Shown here: positions 21,893 to 28,963 of the stretch, in pieces
Numbering within the stretch: position 1 is the first letter of the stretch
Layout: each line of letters opens with the position of its first letter
Assembly: GCF_027925445.1 (NCBI RefSeq)
Contig: NZ_AP027149.1
Span: forward strand, 1,612,001 to 1,676,000
Reading direction: 5' to 3'
Length of the DNA stretch: 64,000 nt
From: Methylocystis bryophila
GTDB taxonomy: Bacteria; Pseudomonadota; Alphaproteobacteria; Rhizobiales; Beijerinckiaceae
Translations under genes and position numbers: made by a program
Notes under the pieces: model-generated
The model's database searches: none
The model's input: only the letters and a program-made list of their open reading frames with translations
What the model was told of the DNA's origin: nothing

Positions 21893-22735
21893 ATGCGTGC
21901 GTCGCACGGCCGTAAACCGACTGCTCGTAAAGCCTTCCCTGAGAAGCGTCGCGCCTCCGAGGCGGCGTCCGACGATGTCGCGCTGCTCTATGGCGTTCAC
22001 ACGGTGCGCGAGGCGCTGCTTGCGGGAAAGCGAGAGTTCCTGGCCCTCTACGCGACGGAGAATGCTTTGCCGCGCATCGCGGAGGCCGCCTCGCGCGCGG
22101 GGCTTGAGCCTCGGCTTATCGATGCGCGCGAGCTGACGCGACGCCTGGGGGAGGAGGCGGTGCACCAGGGCTTGTTGCTCGAAGCCTGTCCTCTGCCGCA
22201 ACTCGCCCTCGACGAGATCGAGACGAAGAGCGGACTCGTGCTCGCGCTCGATCAAATCACCGATCCACACAATGTCGGCGCCATGCTGCGCTCGGCGGCG
22301 GCCTTCGCCGTCGACGCGACGATCGTAACGGAACGCCATGGTCCGCAATTTTCCGGCGTGTTAGCCAAGGCCGCCTCCGGTGCGCTCGAGCATGTGCCCG
22401 TCGTCAACGTCGTCAATCTCGCGCGCAGCCTCGAGCATCTCTCTCGGCAGGGGTATTGGCTGGTGGGCCTCGATTCGGAAGGCGAGACGGATCTCGAGGA
22501 GGCTCCGCTGCGCGCGCCCGTGGCCTTGGTGCTCGGCGCTGAGGGCAAGGGGCTGCGCCGCCTCACGCGCGAACGCTGCGATCTCGTCGCGCGCCTCGAC
22601 ATGCCGGGTCCGATCAAGAGCCTCAATGTGTCGAACGCCTGCGCGGTCGCTCTTTCCGTGCTTCGACGGCGCATCGCCACGCTCGAGCCCAAACGCAAAA
22701 AGGCCCCGCCCGGCGGGGAGCCGGACGGGGCTTGA
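21893..22735 (+). CDS. rlmB: TrmH-family RNA 2'-O-methyltransferase, RlmB type
   Basis: This 280-residue SpoU/TrmH enzyme probably methylates guanosine 2251 of 23S rRNA. An N-terminal substrate-binding domain (LLYGVHTVREALLAGKRE) precedes the knotted methyltransferase core with its three motifs: HNVGAMLRSAAAF, LVLGAEGKGLRRL and IKSLNVSNACAVALS. The last codons overlap the hairpin that ends the opposite-strand phage cluster. Confidence 0.93.
   Translation: MRASHGRKPTARKAFPEKRRASEAASDDVALLYGVHTVREALLAGKREFLALYATENALPRIAEAASRAGLEPRLIDARELTRRLGEEAVHQGLLLEACPLPQLALDEIETKSGLVLALDQITDPHNVGAMLRSAAAFAVDATIVTERHGPQFSGVLAKAASGALEHVPVVNVVNLARSLEHLSRQGYWLVGLDSEGETDLEEAPLRAPVALVLGAEGKGLRRLTRERCDLVARLDMPGPIKSLNVSNACAVALSVLRRRIATLEPKRKKAPPGGEPDGA
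22697..22731 (-). terminator. Terminator of the phage-derived cluster
   Basis: Read on the minus strand, a 12-bp stem (one G-U pair; 22720-22731 with 22703-22714) with a 5-base loop is followed by five T residues. It lies 25 bases beyond the last minus-strand gene of the cluster and inside the 3' end of rlmB on the plus strand. Confidence 0.85.
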
Positions 22736-22755
22736 AGCAGAGGGAGCGAGCGGGC

Positions 22756-23076
22756 CTATTGCAGCGCGCGCTTGAGCCAGCTCGGCGCGCCATTGCTGAG
22801 GAGATAAATCAAGGCGACGCCGGCCGCGCCGAAGATGATGCGGATCGCCCAGATCACGCCGACAAGGGTTTGCCGCTCCCCGTTGATCGCATCCATCTTG
22901 ACGTTGAGCTCGGCGAGCTGCGCGTCGATCCGCGCTTCGCGCTCGCGCGCCGCCTCATTGGCCATGGCTTCACGTTCGAGCCGCGCTTTCTCGATCTCGT
23001 CGAGGCGGGCGCCGAGCGCTCCGATGTCGCGATAGCATTCCGCGTTCGGCATGGGGCAGAAATCCTCATCGCGCAT
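22756..23076 (-). CDS. Small coiled-coil membrane protein in the lysis block
   Basis: This 106-residue protein has a long charged helix (about 20-70, coiled-coil character) followed by one membrane helix (about 74-96) and a short tail. This layout is common for small proteins next to phage holins. The start at 23076 (MRDEDFCPMPN) is preferred because the upstream in-frame extension is a shadow of the neighbouring holin-like gene. Function is not known. Confidence 0.65.
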   Translation of the reverse strand: MRDEDFCPMPNAECYRDIGALGARLDEIEKARLEREAMANEAAREREARIDAQLAELNVKMDAINGERQTLVGVIWAIRIIFGAAGVALIYLLSNGAPSWLKRALQ

Positions 23077-23096
23077 CGGCGTTTCCGTGCAAGCGT

Positions 23097-23333
23097 TCAC
23101 CGGGTCAGAGGCCCAGGCTTCTCGGCCGAAACGCCGTGCAGATAGCCGTTGAAGGCGGCGACGACGGCGACGCCGAGGCCCCCGATCCACTGCGCCCAGA
23201 CTTGCCAGAGATGCGAGGTTTCGGGCGGGATTGGCGCTGGGAGGCCGTTCGCGGCGACATAGGCGAGCGCGGCGCCCAGGATGGCGACGGCGAGGTTCAG
23301 GATGACGGAGGTTTTCGGATCGATCGAGGGCAT
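23097..23333 (-). CDS. Holin-like small membrane protein
   Basis: This 78-residue protein has two hydrophobic helices (about 9-29 and 45-65) and a short charged C terminus, the usual form of a small phage holin. An AAAGGAA ribosome site precedes the ATG. It sits at the end of the phage-derived cluster beyond lysozyme-like and amidase genes, which supports a lysis role, but the family itself is not identified by sequence. Confidence 0.6.
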   Translation of the reverse strand: MPSIDPKTSVILNLAVAILGAALAYVAANGLPAPIPPETSHLWQVWAQWIGGLGVAVVAAFNGYLHGVSAEKPGPLTR

Positions 23334-23374
23334 GGGATTCCTTTGGGTTGCCTTTGGATTGATGGAAAACGGAA

Positions 23375-23481
23375 GCGCCCCCTCCCCAGCCCTCCCCCGC
23401 GCTGTCGCGCGGGAGAGGGAGCTTGCACGCGCTAATTCCCTCTCCCGTGAAACGGGGGAGGGTTAGGGAGGGGGCGCTTTA
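23375..23481. repeat. CCCTCCCC-type inverted repeat, copy 1
   Basis: A roughly 105-base intergenic element begins CCCCCTCCCC and ends GGGAGGGGG. It has two internal hairpins, each pairing CTCCCCCGC-type arms. The same element recurs at 27643-27758 and as a half copy at 24607-24650, all inside the lysis block. It resembles the dispersed REP-like elements of GC-rich Alphaproteobacteria. Confidence 0.8.
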
Positions 23482-24360
23482 GGAGAGCGGTTGGGCTTCG
23501 CCCAGAGCGAGCCGCAAAGACTTGGCGAGCCGCAGACTTACCGCGTGGCCGATCGCATGCGCGTCGGCGACGAGCTGCGCGGCGTTGAAGCCGTTCGGGG
23601 CCTTGCCCGTGGCGCGAATAAGCGCGTCCTGGCTCACGGCGGCGTAGAGCGCGCCATTCGCCGCGCCGACCATGTATTTCGCAAGCGCCGCCCAGGTCAC
23701 CGCCCCATACATGCCCCAGGTGGCGCAGCCGATTCCGTTCGCGTCGTAAGAGAAATGCGTCATACAGTGGCCGTTCGTCGGGACCGGATCGCCGGCGACG
23801 TCGAAGACAAAGCCATCGCTCTCGGGCGGCGGATTGATCCAGGCGTCGGGCAGCTCGACGCCCGCCATGACCGCGCCGAAAAGCCAGATCGCCGTCTCGA
23901 CCTCCTTGCGATTGGCGGCGTCGACCGCGACCCAGCAGACGATCTTGTGCGGGTTCCAGGCGCCGGGGGCGAAGCCCTTGGCGGCCCAGAAGTTGAGCGC
24001 GAACTCCTCGTCGCAGCCCGTATCCTGCGCCGGATAGCCGCCGCCGGAGAAATTATGATAGGCGGCCTCGATCTGCGCATTCGAGAAGAGCGTCGGGCCA
24101 GACTCCGGCGCCGCCTCGCCCTTCCAAGCGCCGATCATGTGCGCCGCGCCGGCCACGACGCAGTCCCCGAGCCGATCGTTGAGATACATCCGCCCGAGCG
24201 CCGCGCGCGCCGGTCGATCGAGCAGATCGAGCGCCGGCGGAGGCGCGGGCAGACTAGCGCGCAGATAATTGGCGAGACAGAGCTTCGGCGCATGCGGGCG
24301 CGGGCGGATGCGTCCGCCGACGGAGAGACGGCGGTTTTGGGCTTCGACGATGCGCGGCAT
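23479..24360 (-). CDS. Conserved protein with possible papain-like fold
   Basis: This 293-residue protein has no signal peptide. It shows a pattern I recall from phage and bacterial hypothetical proteins: NDRLGDCVVAGAAHMIGAW near residues 60-78, then a segment GHCMTHFSYDANGIGCATWG with conserved His and Asn. A Cys followed later by His suggests a papain-like cysteine peptidase, but I cannot confirm this. AGGAG precedes the start. It lies in the lysis/envelope block. Confidence 0.6.
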   Translation of the reverse strand: MPRIVEAQNRRLSVGGRIRPRPHAPKLCLANYLRASLPAPPPALDLLDRPARAALGRMYLNDRLGDCVVAGAAHMIGAWKGEAAPESGPTLFSNAQIEAAYHNFSGGGYPAQDTGCDEEFALNFWAAKGFAPGAWNPHKIVCWVAVDAANRKEVETAIWLFGAVMAGVELPDAWINPPPESDGFVFDVAGDPVPTNGHCMTHFSYDANGIGCATWGMYGAVTWAALAKYMVGAANGALYAAVSQDALIRATGKAPNGFNAAQLVADAHAIGHAVSLRLAKSLRLALGEAQPLS

Positions 24361-24430
24361 GGGAGTCTCCTGGGGTAAAGCTGGAGAGCCCCTTGAACCT
24401 CGATGACGAGAAGCATCGCGCGGCGCCTCG

Positions 24431-24536
24431 GCTTGTCAAGGACGGCCCAAAGCGCGTCCTGTTGGACGCGCGTCCAACAGGACGCGCTAGCGGGCCGCCG
24501 CTTCGCGGTCGCGCGGAGCGCGATCCTTGACAAGCG
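24431..24536. repeat. Cloverleaf palindromic element A
   Basis: Outer arms GCTTGTCAAGGA/TCCTTGACAAGC enclose a perfect 38-base palindrome (24451-24488) and a second hairpin. Element B at 55770-55883 shares the outer-arm type and general layout. The pair looks like a small non-coding palindromic repeat, perhaps MITE- or REP-like. I see no coding content. Confidence 0.7.
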
Positions 24537-24606
24537 CGAGAGCGCCCGCGCCAAAATGCTCGCCATCGGGTTTAAGGGGTGTTGCGGTTCAGGGGCGTGG
24601 GCGCGT

Positions 24607-24650
24607 CGCCCCCTCCCCATCCCTCCCCCGCTGCGCGGGAGAGGGGGCTT
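24607..24650. repeat. CCCTCCCC-type inverted repeat, half copy
   Basis: A 44-base half of the element at 23375, with one hairpin (CCCTCCCCCGC / GCGGGAGAGGG), lies three bases from the end of the downstream secreted-protein gene. Confidence 0.7.
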
Positions 24651-24652
24651 GG

Positions 24653-25096
24653 TTACGGCAGCTTCGCGAGCGTCGTGCAGAACTGGTTGATCGCGGCGCC
24701 GTAGATCGCGAGCATGGTGGCGGCGCGGCCGCAGACGACGGCGCAGGACGAATTGACCTTCAGCGATTGGATTTGCGCGTGGATCAGCCACGCGAGCTCA
24801 TAGTCAGTCATGAGCGTCGGCGGCCAGTTGATGAGGCCGCCATTGGTCTGGACGATATTCACCGTGTTGAGCAGGCCGGTGTAGCAATTTACCGCGTCCG
24901 TATCGGGCGGCGTCGCCGCATTGGCGGCGGTGATGGCGCTGTTCAGATCCTTCGTGGTCCATTGCAGGATGCTCGCGAAAGGACTCGACCAGGCGCTCTT
25001 GGCGGCCGGCGCCTCCGCTGGCCTCTTCGGCGGCAGGGGCGCCGCGAGGGCCGGAACGGCGAGAACGAGCGCGATCAGTGCAGCGAGGACGCGCAT
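24653..25096 (-). CDS. Small secreted protein, unknown function
   Basis: This 147-residue protein begins with a clear Sec signal peptide (MRVLAALIALVLAVPALAA). The mature part has four cysteines and no domain I recognise. AAGGAG precedes the ATG. Its position between an outer-membrane barrel gene and the Cys/His protein suggests an envelope role. A signal peptide is unusual for a product of a phage structural cluster. Confidence 0.65.
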   Translation of the reverse strand: MRVLAALIALVLAVPALAAPLPPKRPAEAPAAKSAWSSPFASILQWTTKDLNSAITAANAATPPDTDAVNCYTGLLNTVNIVQTNGGLINWPPTLMTDYELAWLIHAQIQSLKVNSSCAVVCGRAATMLAIYGAAINQFCTTLAKLP

Positions 25097-25160
25097 GCTG
25101 TCTCCTTTTTTGCGAGATGGAGTCCCGGCGCGCGCTGGCTACGCGCGCCGGCAATGACGA

Positions 25161-26057
25161 TCAGAAGGAAGGGAGCCCGAAATCCGTCGTCGGATTGCCG
25201 GAGAGCAGGCCGCTGAAGTGATAGCTCACGCCGAGCTTGATCAGATTGGCGCGCATGGGGATCTCGGCCAGGAACTGCTGCGGAACCGGGAAGCTCGGGA
25301 TCGTCCCATAGACGAAGCCCGGGAAGCTCGCGGCATGCGTGCCGAGATCGGCGTGCAGATATTCGACCTTCGCCGACCAATTGTTCAGGAAGGCCCATTC
25401 GACGCCGCCGCCGGCCGTCCAGCCCGCATAGATGCGGCCTGTCGAGCCGGGCGCATAGGTTGCGGCCAGCGCCGATCCATAGGCGTATTCATTGACGTTG
25501 GCCGCGCCATAGGCCACGCCCCCCGTGCCATAGACAAGCAGCGCCGGCGTGATCAGCAGGCCGAGGCGCCCGCGCGTGGAACCCGCCCAGGGCATGGCGC
25601 GTCCGATCTGCGCGACGGAAGCGTTGAGTCCGCCCGGCGTGACGAAAGTGCTGGTATGGCCGCCATTGCCGACGAAGACCTCGGCGTCGGTCTCGGCGCC
25701 AACGACGATCCGCGAGAAGCTCTGAAGCTGATAGTTCCAGCCGACATGGCCGCCGCCCGCAAAGCCGCTCGCGTTCATGACCGCGACGCCGGGCAGATAA
25801 TAGGGATAGGCGTTCCATTTGTTGACGCCGGTCAGGCTCAGGCCCTCGCCGGCCGCGATGACGGTCGCGGGCGAATTGTCCCACACGAAGCCGCCGTCGA
25901 CGCCGGCATAGAAGCCGGTCCAGCTCGGGGCGGTTGCGGGCGCGACGGGCGCGGATTTGCGCGAGGGGAGATCGGCCGCGAGGGCGTGGCCCAAAAGGGC
26001 CGCAGCGGCAAGCAGGCGGATGGCGGCGGTGGTGCAGAAGAGAGGTAGTTTGCGCAT
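25161..26057 (-). CDS. Outer membrane beta-barrel protein (Omp25/RopB-like)
   Basis: This 298-residue protein has a signal peptide ending ALA before ADLPSRK. The alphaproteobacterial small-porin pattern SWTGFYAGVDGGFVWDN follows, then alternating beta strands. It ends in FSGLLSGNPTTDFGLPSF with the C-terminal aromatic residue typical of barrels. The start at 26057 is chosen because it opens the signal peptide. Such proteins are common host envelope proteins; its placement within a phage-derived operon is odd and may reflect a later insertion. Confidence 0.85.
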   Translation of the reverse strand: MRKLPLFCTTAAIRLLAAAALLGHALAADLPSRKSAPVAPATAPSWTGFYAGVDGGFVWDNSPATVIAAGEGLSLTGVNKWNAYPYYLPGVAVMNASGFAGGGHVGWNYQLQSFSRIVVGAETDAEVFVGNGGHTSTFVTPGGLNASVAQIGRAMPWAGSTRGRLGLLITPALLVYGTGGVAYGAANVNEYAYGSALAATYAPGSTGRIYAGWTAGGGVEWAFLNNWSAKVEYLHADLGTHAASFPGFVYGTIPSFPVPQQFLAEIPMRANLIKLGVSYHFSGLLSGNPTTDFGLPSF

Positions 26058-26323
26058 GAGGAGGTTTCTCCACGCGCCCGCGGTCAGCAGTGATTCTATA
26101 CGCTCATTCCCCGCAACAGGCTTCGACCGGCGAGACGGGCGCGAAGTGTTTAGGTGATAGAGACGGCCGCCGCCGGCCGCTGACCACGGGCGCAAGAGCT
26201 CGTGACCGGCGGCGGCCGTTCGCCGGGGAGGCGAATTCAGAAAAAGGGAGAAGGCTTAGCCGCGGCGTCTCTCGAAGCCTCCGCGCGCGACCTTCAATGC
26301 GAACCAGTTTTGCAGCGCGTCCT

Positions 26324-26818
26324 TCATGATTGCTGCGTCAGCCAATTGAGCCAAGCCAGCGCACGCTGGCCTCTGATCTCCGGCTGGCTCTTGGCGCCGG
26401 CTCGCTCATATTTGGCGCAGGCGACGGCGCCGGCGTCATGCGCATTGGTCGTCGAGAGGAGCAGCGCGAAGGCGAGAGATTCGGTCGTCTGAAATTCGCG
26501 CCAGGCGATCTCGCATTGTTGCGTCAGCGAGAGACCGTTCTTGGCCGTGAGCCGGCCCGCGCAAAGGGGCTTGGCGACGCCGAGAAACTGACAGCCGCGC
26601 GCGAGGCGGTCGTCATGCATCTGCCAGAGCCCATAGGCCGTGTAGAGATCGCCCCAGGCGTCGATGAAGAAGCTCGACTCGGCGTCGGCCTGCTCGACCA
26701 TCGCCGCGGCGTGATGGGCGCGCAGCGTCCCGCGCGGCGAGCTCTTGCCGTCGAAGAAGCGGTAGATCGAAAGCGCCCGCTCATGCTGCCAGGGCAAATA
26801 TAGGGACGGGTTGAGCAT
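26324..26818 (-). CDS. Phage lysozyme-like protein
   Basis: This 164-residue protein has the lysozyme-like signature AAMVEQADAESSF followed by DLYTAYGLWQMHDDRL, resembling phage tail lysozymes. The Glu in DAESSF would be the catalytic acid. It has no signal peptide, as expected for an endolysin used with a holin or delivered by a tail. AAGGAAC lies just upstream of the start. With the adjacent amidase and the holin-like gene it forms a probable lysis set. Confidence 0.75.
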   Translation of the reverse strand: MLNPSLYLPWQHERALSIYRFFDGKSSPRGTLRAHHAAAMVEQADAESSFFIDAWGDLYTAYGLWQMHDDRLARGCQFLGVAKPLCAGRLTAKNGLSLTQQCEIAWREFQTTESLAFALLLSTTNAHDAGAVACAKYERAGAKSQPEIRGQRALAWLNWLTQQS

Positions 26819-26840
26819 GGGGATGTTCCTTTCAAAAGCG

Positions 26841-26966
26841 CCTCATTCTGAGGAGCGCCGAAGGCGCGTCTCGAACCTCATCCTGAGGAGCGCCGAAGGC
26901 GCGTCTCGAAGGATGGGAAAGCGTCCTTCGAGACGCCCGCTGCGCGGGCTCCTCAGGACGAGGGCC
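26841..26966. repeat. GAGGAGCGCCGAAGGCG-type intergenic repeat
   Basis: Two tandem copies of a 36-base unit (TGAGGAGCGCCGAAGGCG then CGTCTCGAA) and an inverted related unit (TTCGAGACGCCCGCTGCG) fill the gap between the lysozyme and amidase genes. This is a dispersed REP-like repeat of the kind frequent in Rhizobiales genomes. Confidence 0.8.
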
Positions 26967-26967
26967 G

Positions 26968-27612
26968 TTAGACGTGTCCAAGGGGAAGATCGCACGCCGA
27001 TGGCGGCGCAAAGGATTTCGCGACGCGCGCCGGCAGCGCCGCCTTGATGCGCTCGGCGTAAGCGAAGACCTCCGACCATTTCAGATGGCCGGGGTCCCAA
27101 TGAGAATTGTTCGGCACATCGCCATGGCCGAACCAGCCGGCGACATGACCGAGCTTGCCGGAGTTGCGATGCGGATTGCCGCCGGCGCGCGGCCAGTCGT
27201 CGTCGGGCCAGGGGTGCGAAAGCGGAATGCCGTAGTCGCGATCGAGCGCCACCATCAGATGCGCGAGCGCGTCGAGAGTTTTGGCGTCGGGGAGCCAGGG
27301 CGTGGTCTGCGAGAAGGCCACCATCTCGATCTGCACGAGCGCGAGATCGTTGTGCGCCTCGAGCGACGCGCCGATGTAGCCGAGCGGCACGAGCTGATGG
27401 ATTTTGATCTCGCCGCGGTCCAGCCCGAGGATGAAATGCGGCGCCCAATGGCGCACGAAGACGCCCTCGCTGCCGACGAAGCCGCCCTCGGTTGTGTGCA
27501 GCACGCCGGCGCGCGGCGCATCCAGGCGCACCGGCACGGCGTAGAACGGACATTTGACGAAACTGACGGGATAAGGTCCCGCCTCCTTCACATAAGGATC
27601 GACGGTGGTCAT
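26968..27612 (-). CDS. N-acetylmuramoyl-L-alanine amidase
   Basis: This 214-residue protein resembles zinc amidases of the Amidase_2/PGRP fold that cut the bond between glycan and stem peptide. The pattern GVLHTTEGG near residue 37 gives the first His, and GHGDVPNNSHWDPGHLKW near residue 165 carries the later His and Asp ligands. No signal peptide is present, as for phage endolysins. GGAG precedes the start. Confidence 0.85.
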   Translation of the reverse strand: MTTVDPYVKEAGPYPVSFVKCPFYAVPVRLDAPRAGVLHTTEGGFVGSEGVFVRHWAPHFILGLDRGEIKIHQLVPLGYIGASLEAHNDLALVQIEMVAFSQTTPWLPDAKTLDALAHLMVALDRDYGIPLSHPWPDDDWPRAGGNPHRNSGKLGHVAGWFGHGDVPNNSHWDPGHLKWSEVFAYAERIKAALPARVAKSFAPPSACDLPLGHV

Positions 27613-27642
27613 GGCGGTGGCTCCAAAGGATGGCGCGAGAAA

Positions 27643-27758
27643 TGCCCCCTCCCCAGCCCTCCCCCGCCTTACGGCGGGAGAGGGAGCAGGCTCAGGGCGG
27701 GGATTAGCGCGCGAGAATTCCCTCTCCCGCGAAGCGGGGGAGGGTTAGGGAGGGGGTT
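27643..27758. repeat. CCCTCCCC-type inverted repeat, copy 2
   Basis: This 116-base element has the same ends and two-hairpin layout as the one at 23375-23481. It lies between the amidase gene and the small membrane protein gene. Confidence 0.8.
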
Positions 27759-27778
27759 CAGGGGGAAGAGTGGCGCGC

Positions 27779-28012
27779 TCACCCGAACGCGAGAGCGGCG
27801 CCGATGAGCGCGATGAAGAGCGCCGCGCCGACGAGCGCGCCCCATTGCGCGTCGACCCTGCGCGCGGGCCGACGCCATGTCTTGCGATCGTCGAGGCGCA
27901 CGGCCTGCGCCGGCTTGTCGTCATGCGTCGCCCAATCGAGGATGAGCGACACGCTGAGAGACGCCGCCAGCGCGATGCAGCCGGAGGCGAGCGACCCATG
28001 CGTCATGATCAT
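27779..28012 (-). CDS. Small membrane protein, possible holin/antiholin
   Basis: This 77-residue protein has two hydrophobic segments (about residues 5-22 and 55-75) separated by a charged stretch. It lies directly upstream of the amidase gene. An upstream in-frame ATG at 28051 is possible. The size and place suggest a holin-type partner, but nothing in the sequence proves it. Confidence 0.5.
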   Translation of the reverse strand: MIMTHGSLASGCIALAASLSVSLILDWATHDDKPAQAVRLDDRKTWRRPARRVDAQWGALVGAALFIALIGAALAFG

Positions 28013-28079
28013 ATGAGGCGGTTGGCGAGGAGCCAGAGGATCGCCGCGCATTTGAGCAGCGGCCTTAACCCGAATGCGC

Positions 28080-28961
28080 TCAATATTTCGCCGCCAGGAT
28101 CGTCTGCAGAAAGGCGAGCTGGCCGGCCTTGGCGCTGTTTTGCAGCGCCTCTTTCAGCAGGAGCGCGCGGAAGACATTCCCCCACCAAGGCGCGTAGCTC
28201 GAGGAAGCGCTGTTCCCGATCCACAGCGTCGCATCCGTGAGCGTGCCGCCGCTGAGAATAACCGAGGCCGTCGAGGCTGTCTGCCATGCGCCGCCGTCGA
28301 TCGAGACGGCGAGGAGCTGATCGACCGAAGACCAGGACAGGATGATCAGATGCGGAGTCCCGGTCGAGAGCGCGGAAGCGCCCGTGATCGTGCAGGAGGT
28401 CGCGCCCGTATATTTGACGCAGATCTTGCGCTGGTTGACCCCGACAACCCAGCCATTCGCCGCCGTGAGGCCGGAGCCCGCGAGCGCATAGACCGTCGTT
28501 CCCGTCGTCGGCGCCGAGGCGGAAAGATCCGCGACGACCGCAAGCGTGAAGTCGCCGGTGATCGGCCATATTTGCTCGCCGTTCGGACCGGAGAAATTCG
28601 CCTTGACGTTATTCGCCGTCGCGCCGTCGAAGCTCCAGGCGTTGATCCCCGTCAAGCCGTCTGCGTTGCTCGTGAGCGTCGGCGCCGCGCTCGTCGACCA
28701 GGAATAGCTCGCCGCGCTCTTGCCCGCATCGAGCATCTGATCGGCATAGGTGCTCGACCCCGAAGCGTTTTGCGCGACGAGATCGGCCATGAGCGTCGGC
28801 CATTGCGCGAGGAGATATTCGCCCGTGACGCAAGCGGAGGCCGTGCAGCCGGGCGGCAGGGGCGCATAGGAGCCGGCGAAGGCGCCGGCGATGAAAAGCG
28901 CGAGGCCGCACAGGAAGAGGGAAATCGCCGTCGACCAGCGAAGAAGTTGGACTAGGCGCAT
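28080..28961 (-). CDS. Exported LamG/concanavalin-like adhesin-type protein
   Basis: This 293-residue protein starts with a signal or anchor helix (residues 3-28). Residues from about 90 on look like a LamG/concanavalin-type beta sandwich (INAWSFDGATANNV, FTLAVVADLSA, WVVGVNQRKICVKY, LSVDQ-like strand pairs). The start at 28961 has GGTGA nearby and follows the upstream stop by two bases; ATG at 28970 is an alternative. It is the third of three exported fibre- or adhesin-like genes in a row. Confidence 0.65.
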   Translation of the reverse strand: MRLVQLLRWSTAISLFLCGLALFIAGAFAGSYAPLPPGCTASACVTGEYLLAQWPTLMADLVAQNASGSSTYADQMLDAGKSAASYSWSTSAAPTLTSNADGLTGINAWSFDGATANNVKANFSGPNGEQIWPITGDFTLAVVADLSASAPTTGTTVYALAGSGLTAANGWVVGVNQRKICVKYTGATSCTITGASALSTGTPHLIILSWSSVDQLLAVSIDGGAWQTASTASVILSGGTLTDATLWIGNSASSSYAPWWGNVFRALLLKEALQNSAKAGQLAFLQTILAAKY

Positions 28962-28963
28962 CG

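Noticed and set aside
23375..27758. Repeated CCCTCCCC elements considered as a CRISPR array
   Set aside because: Copies are far apart, inverted in structure and lack regular spacers; they are REP-like repeats.
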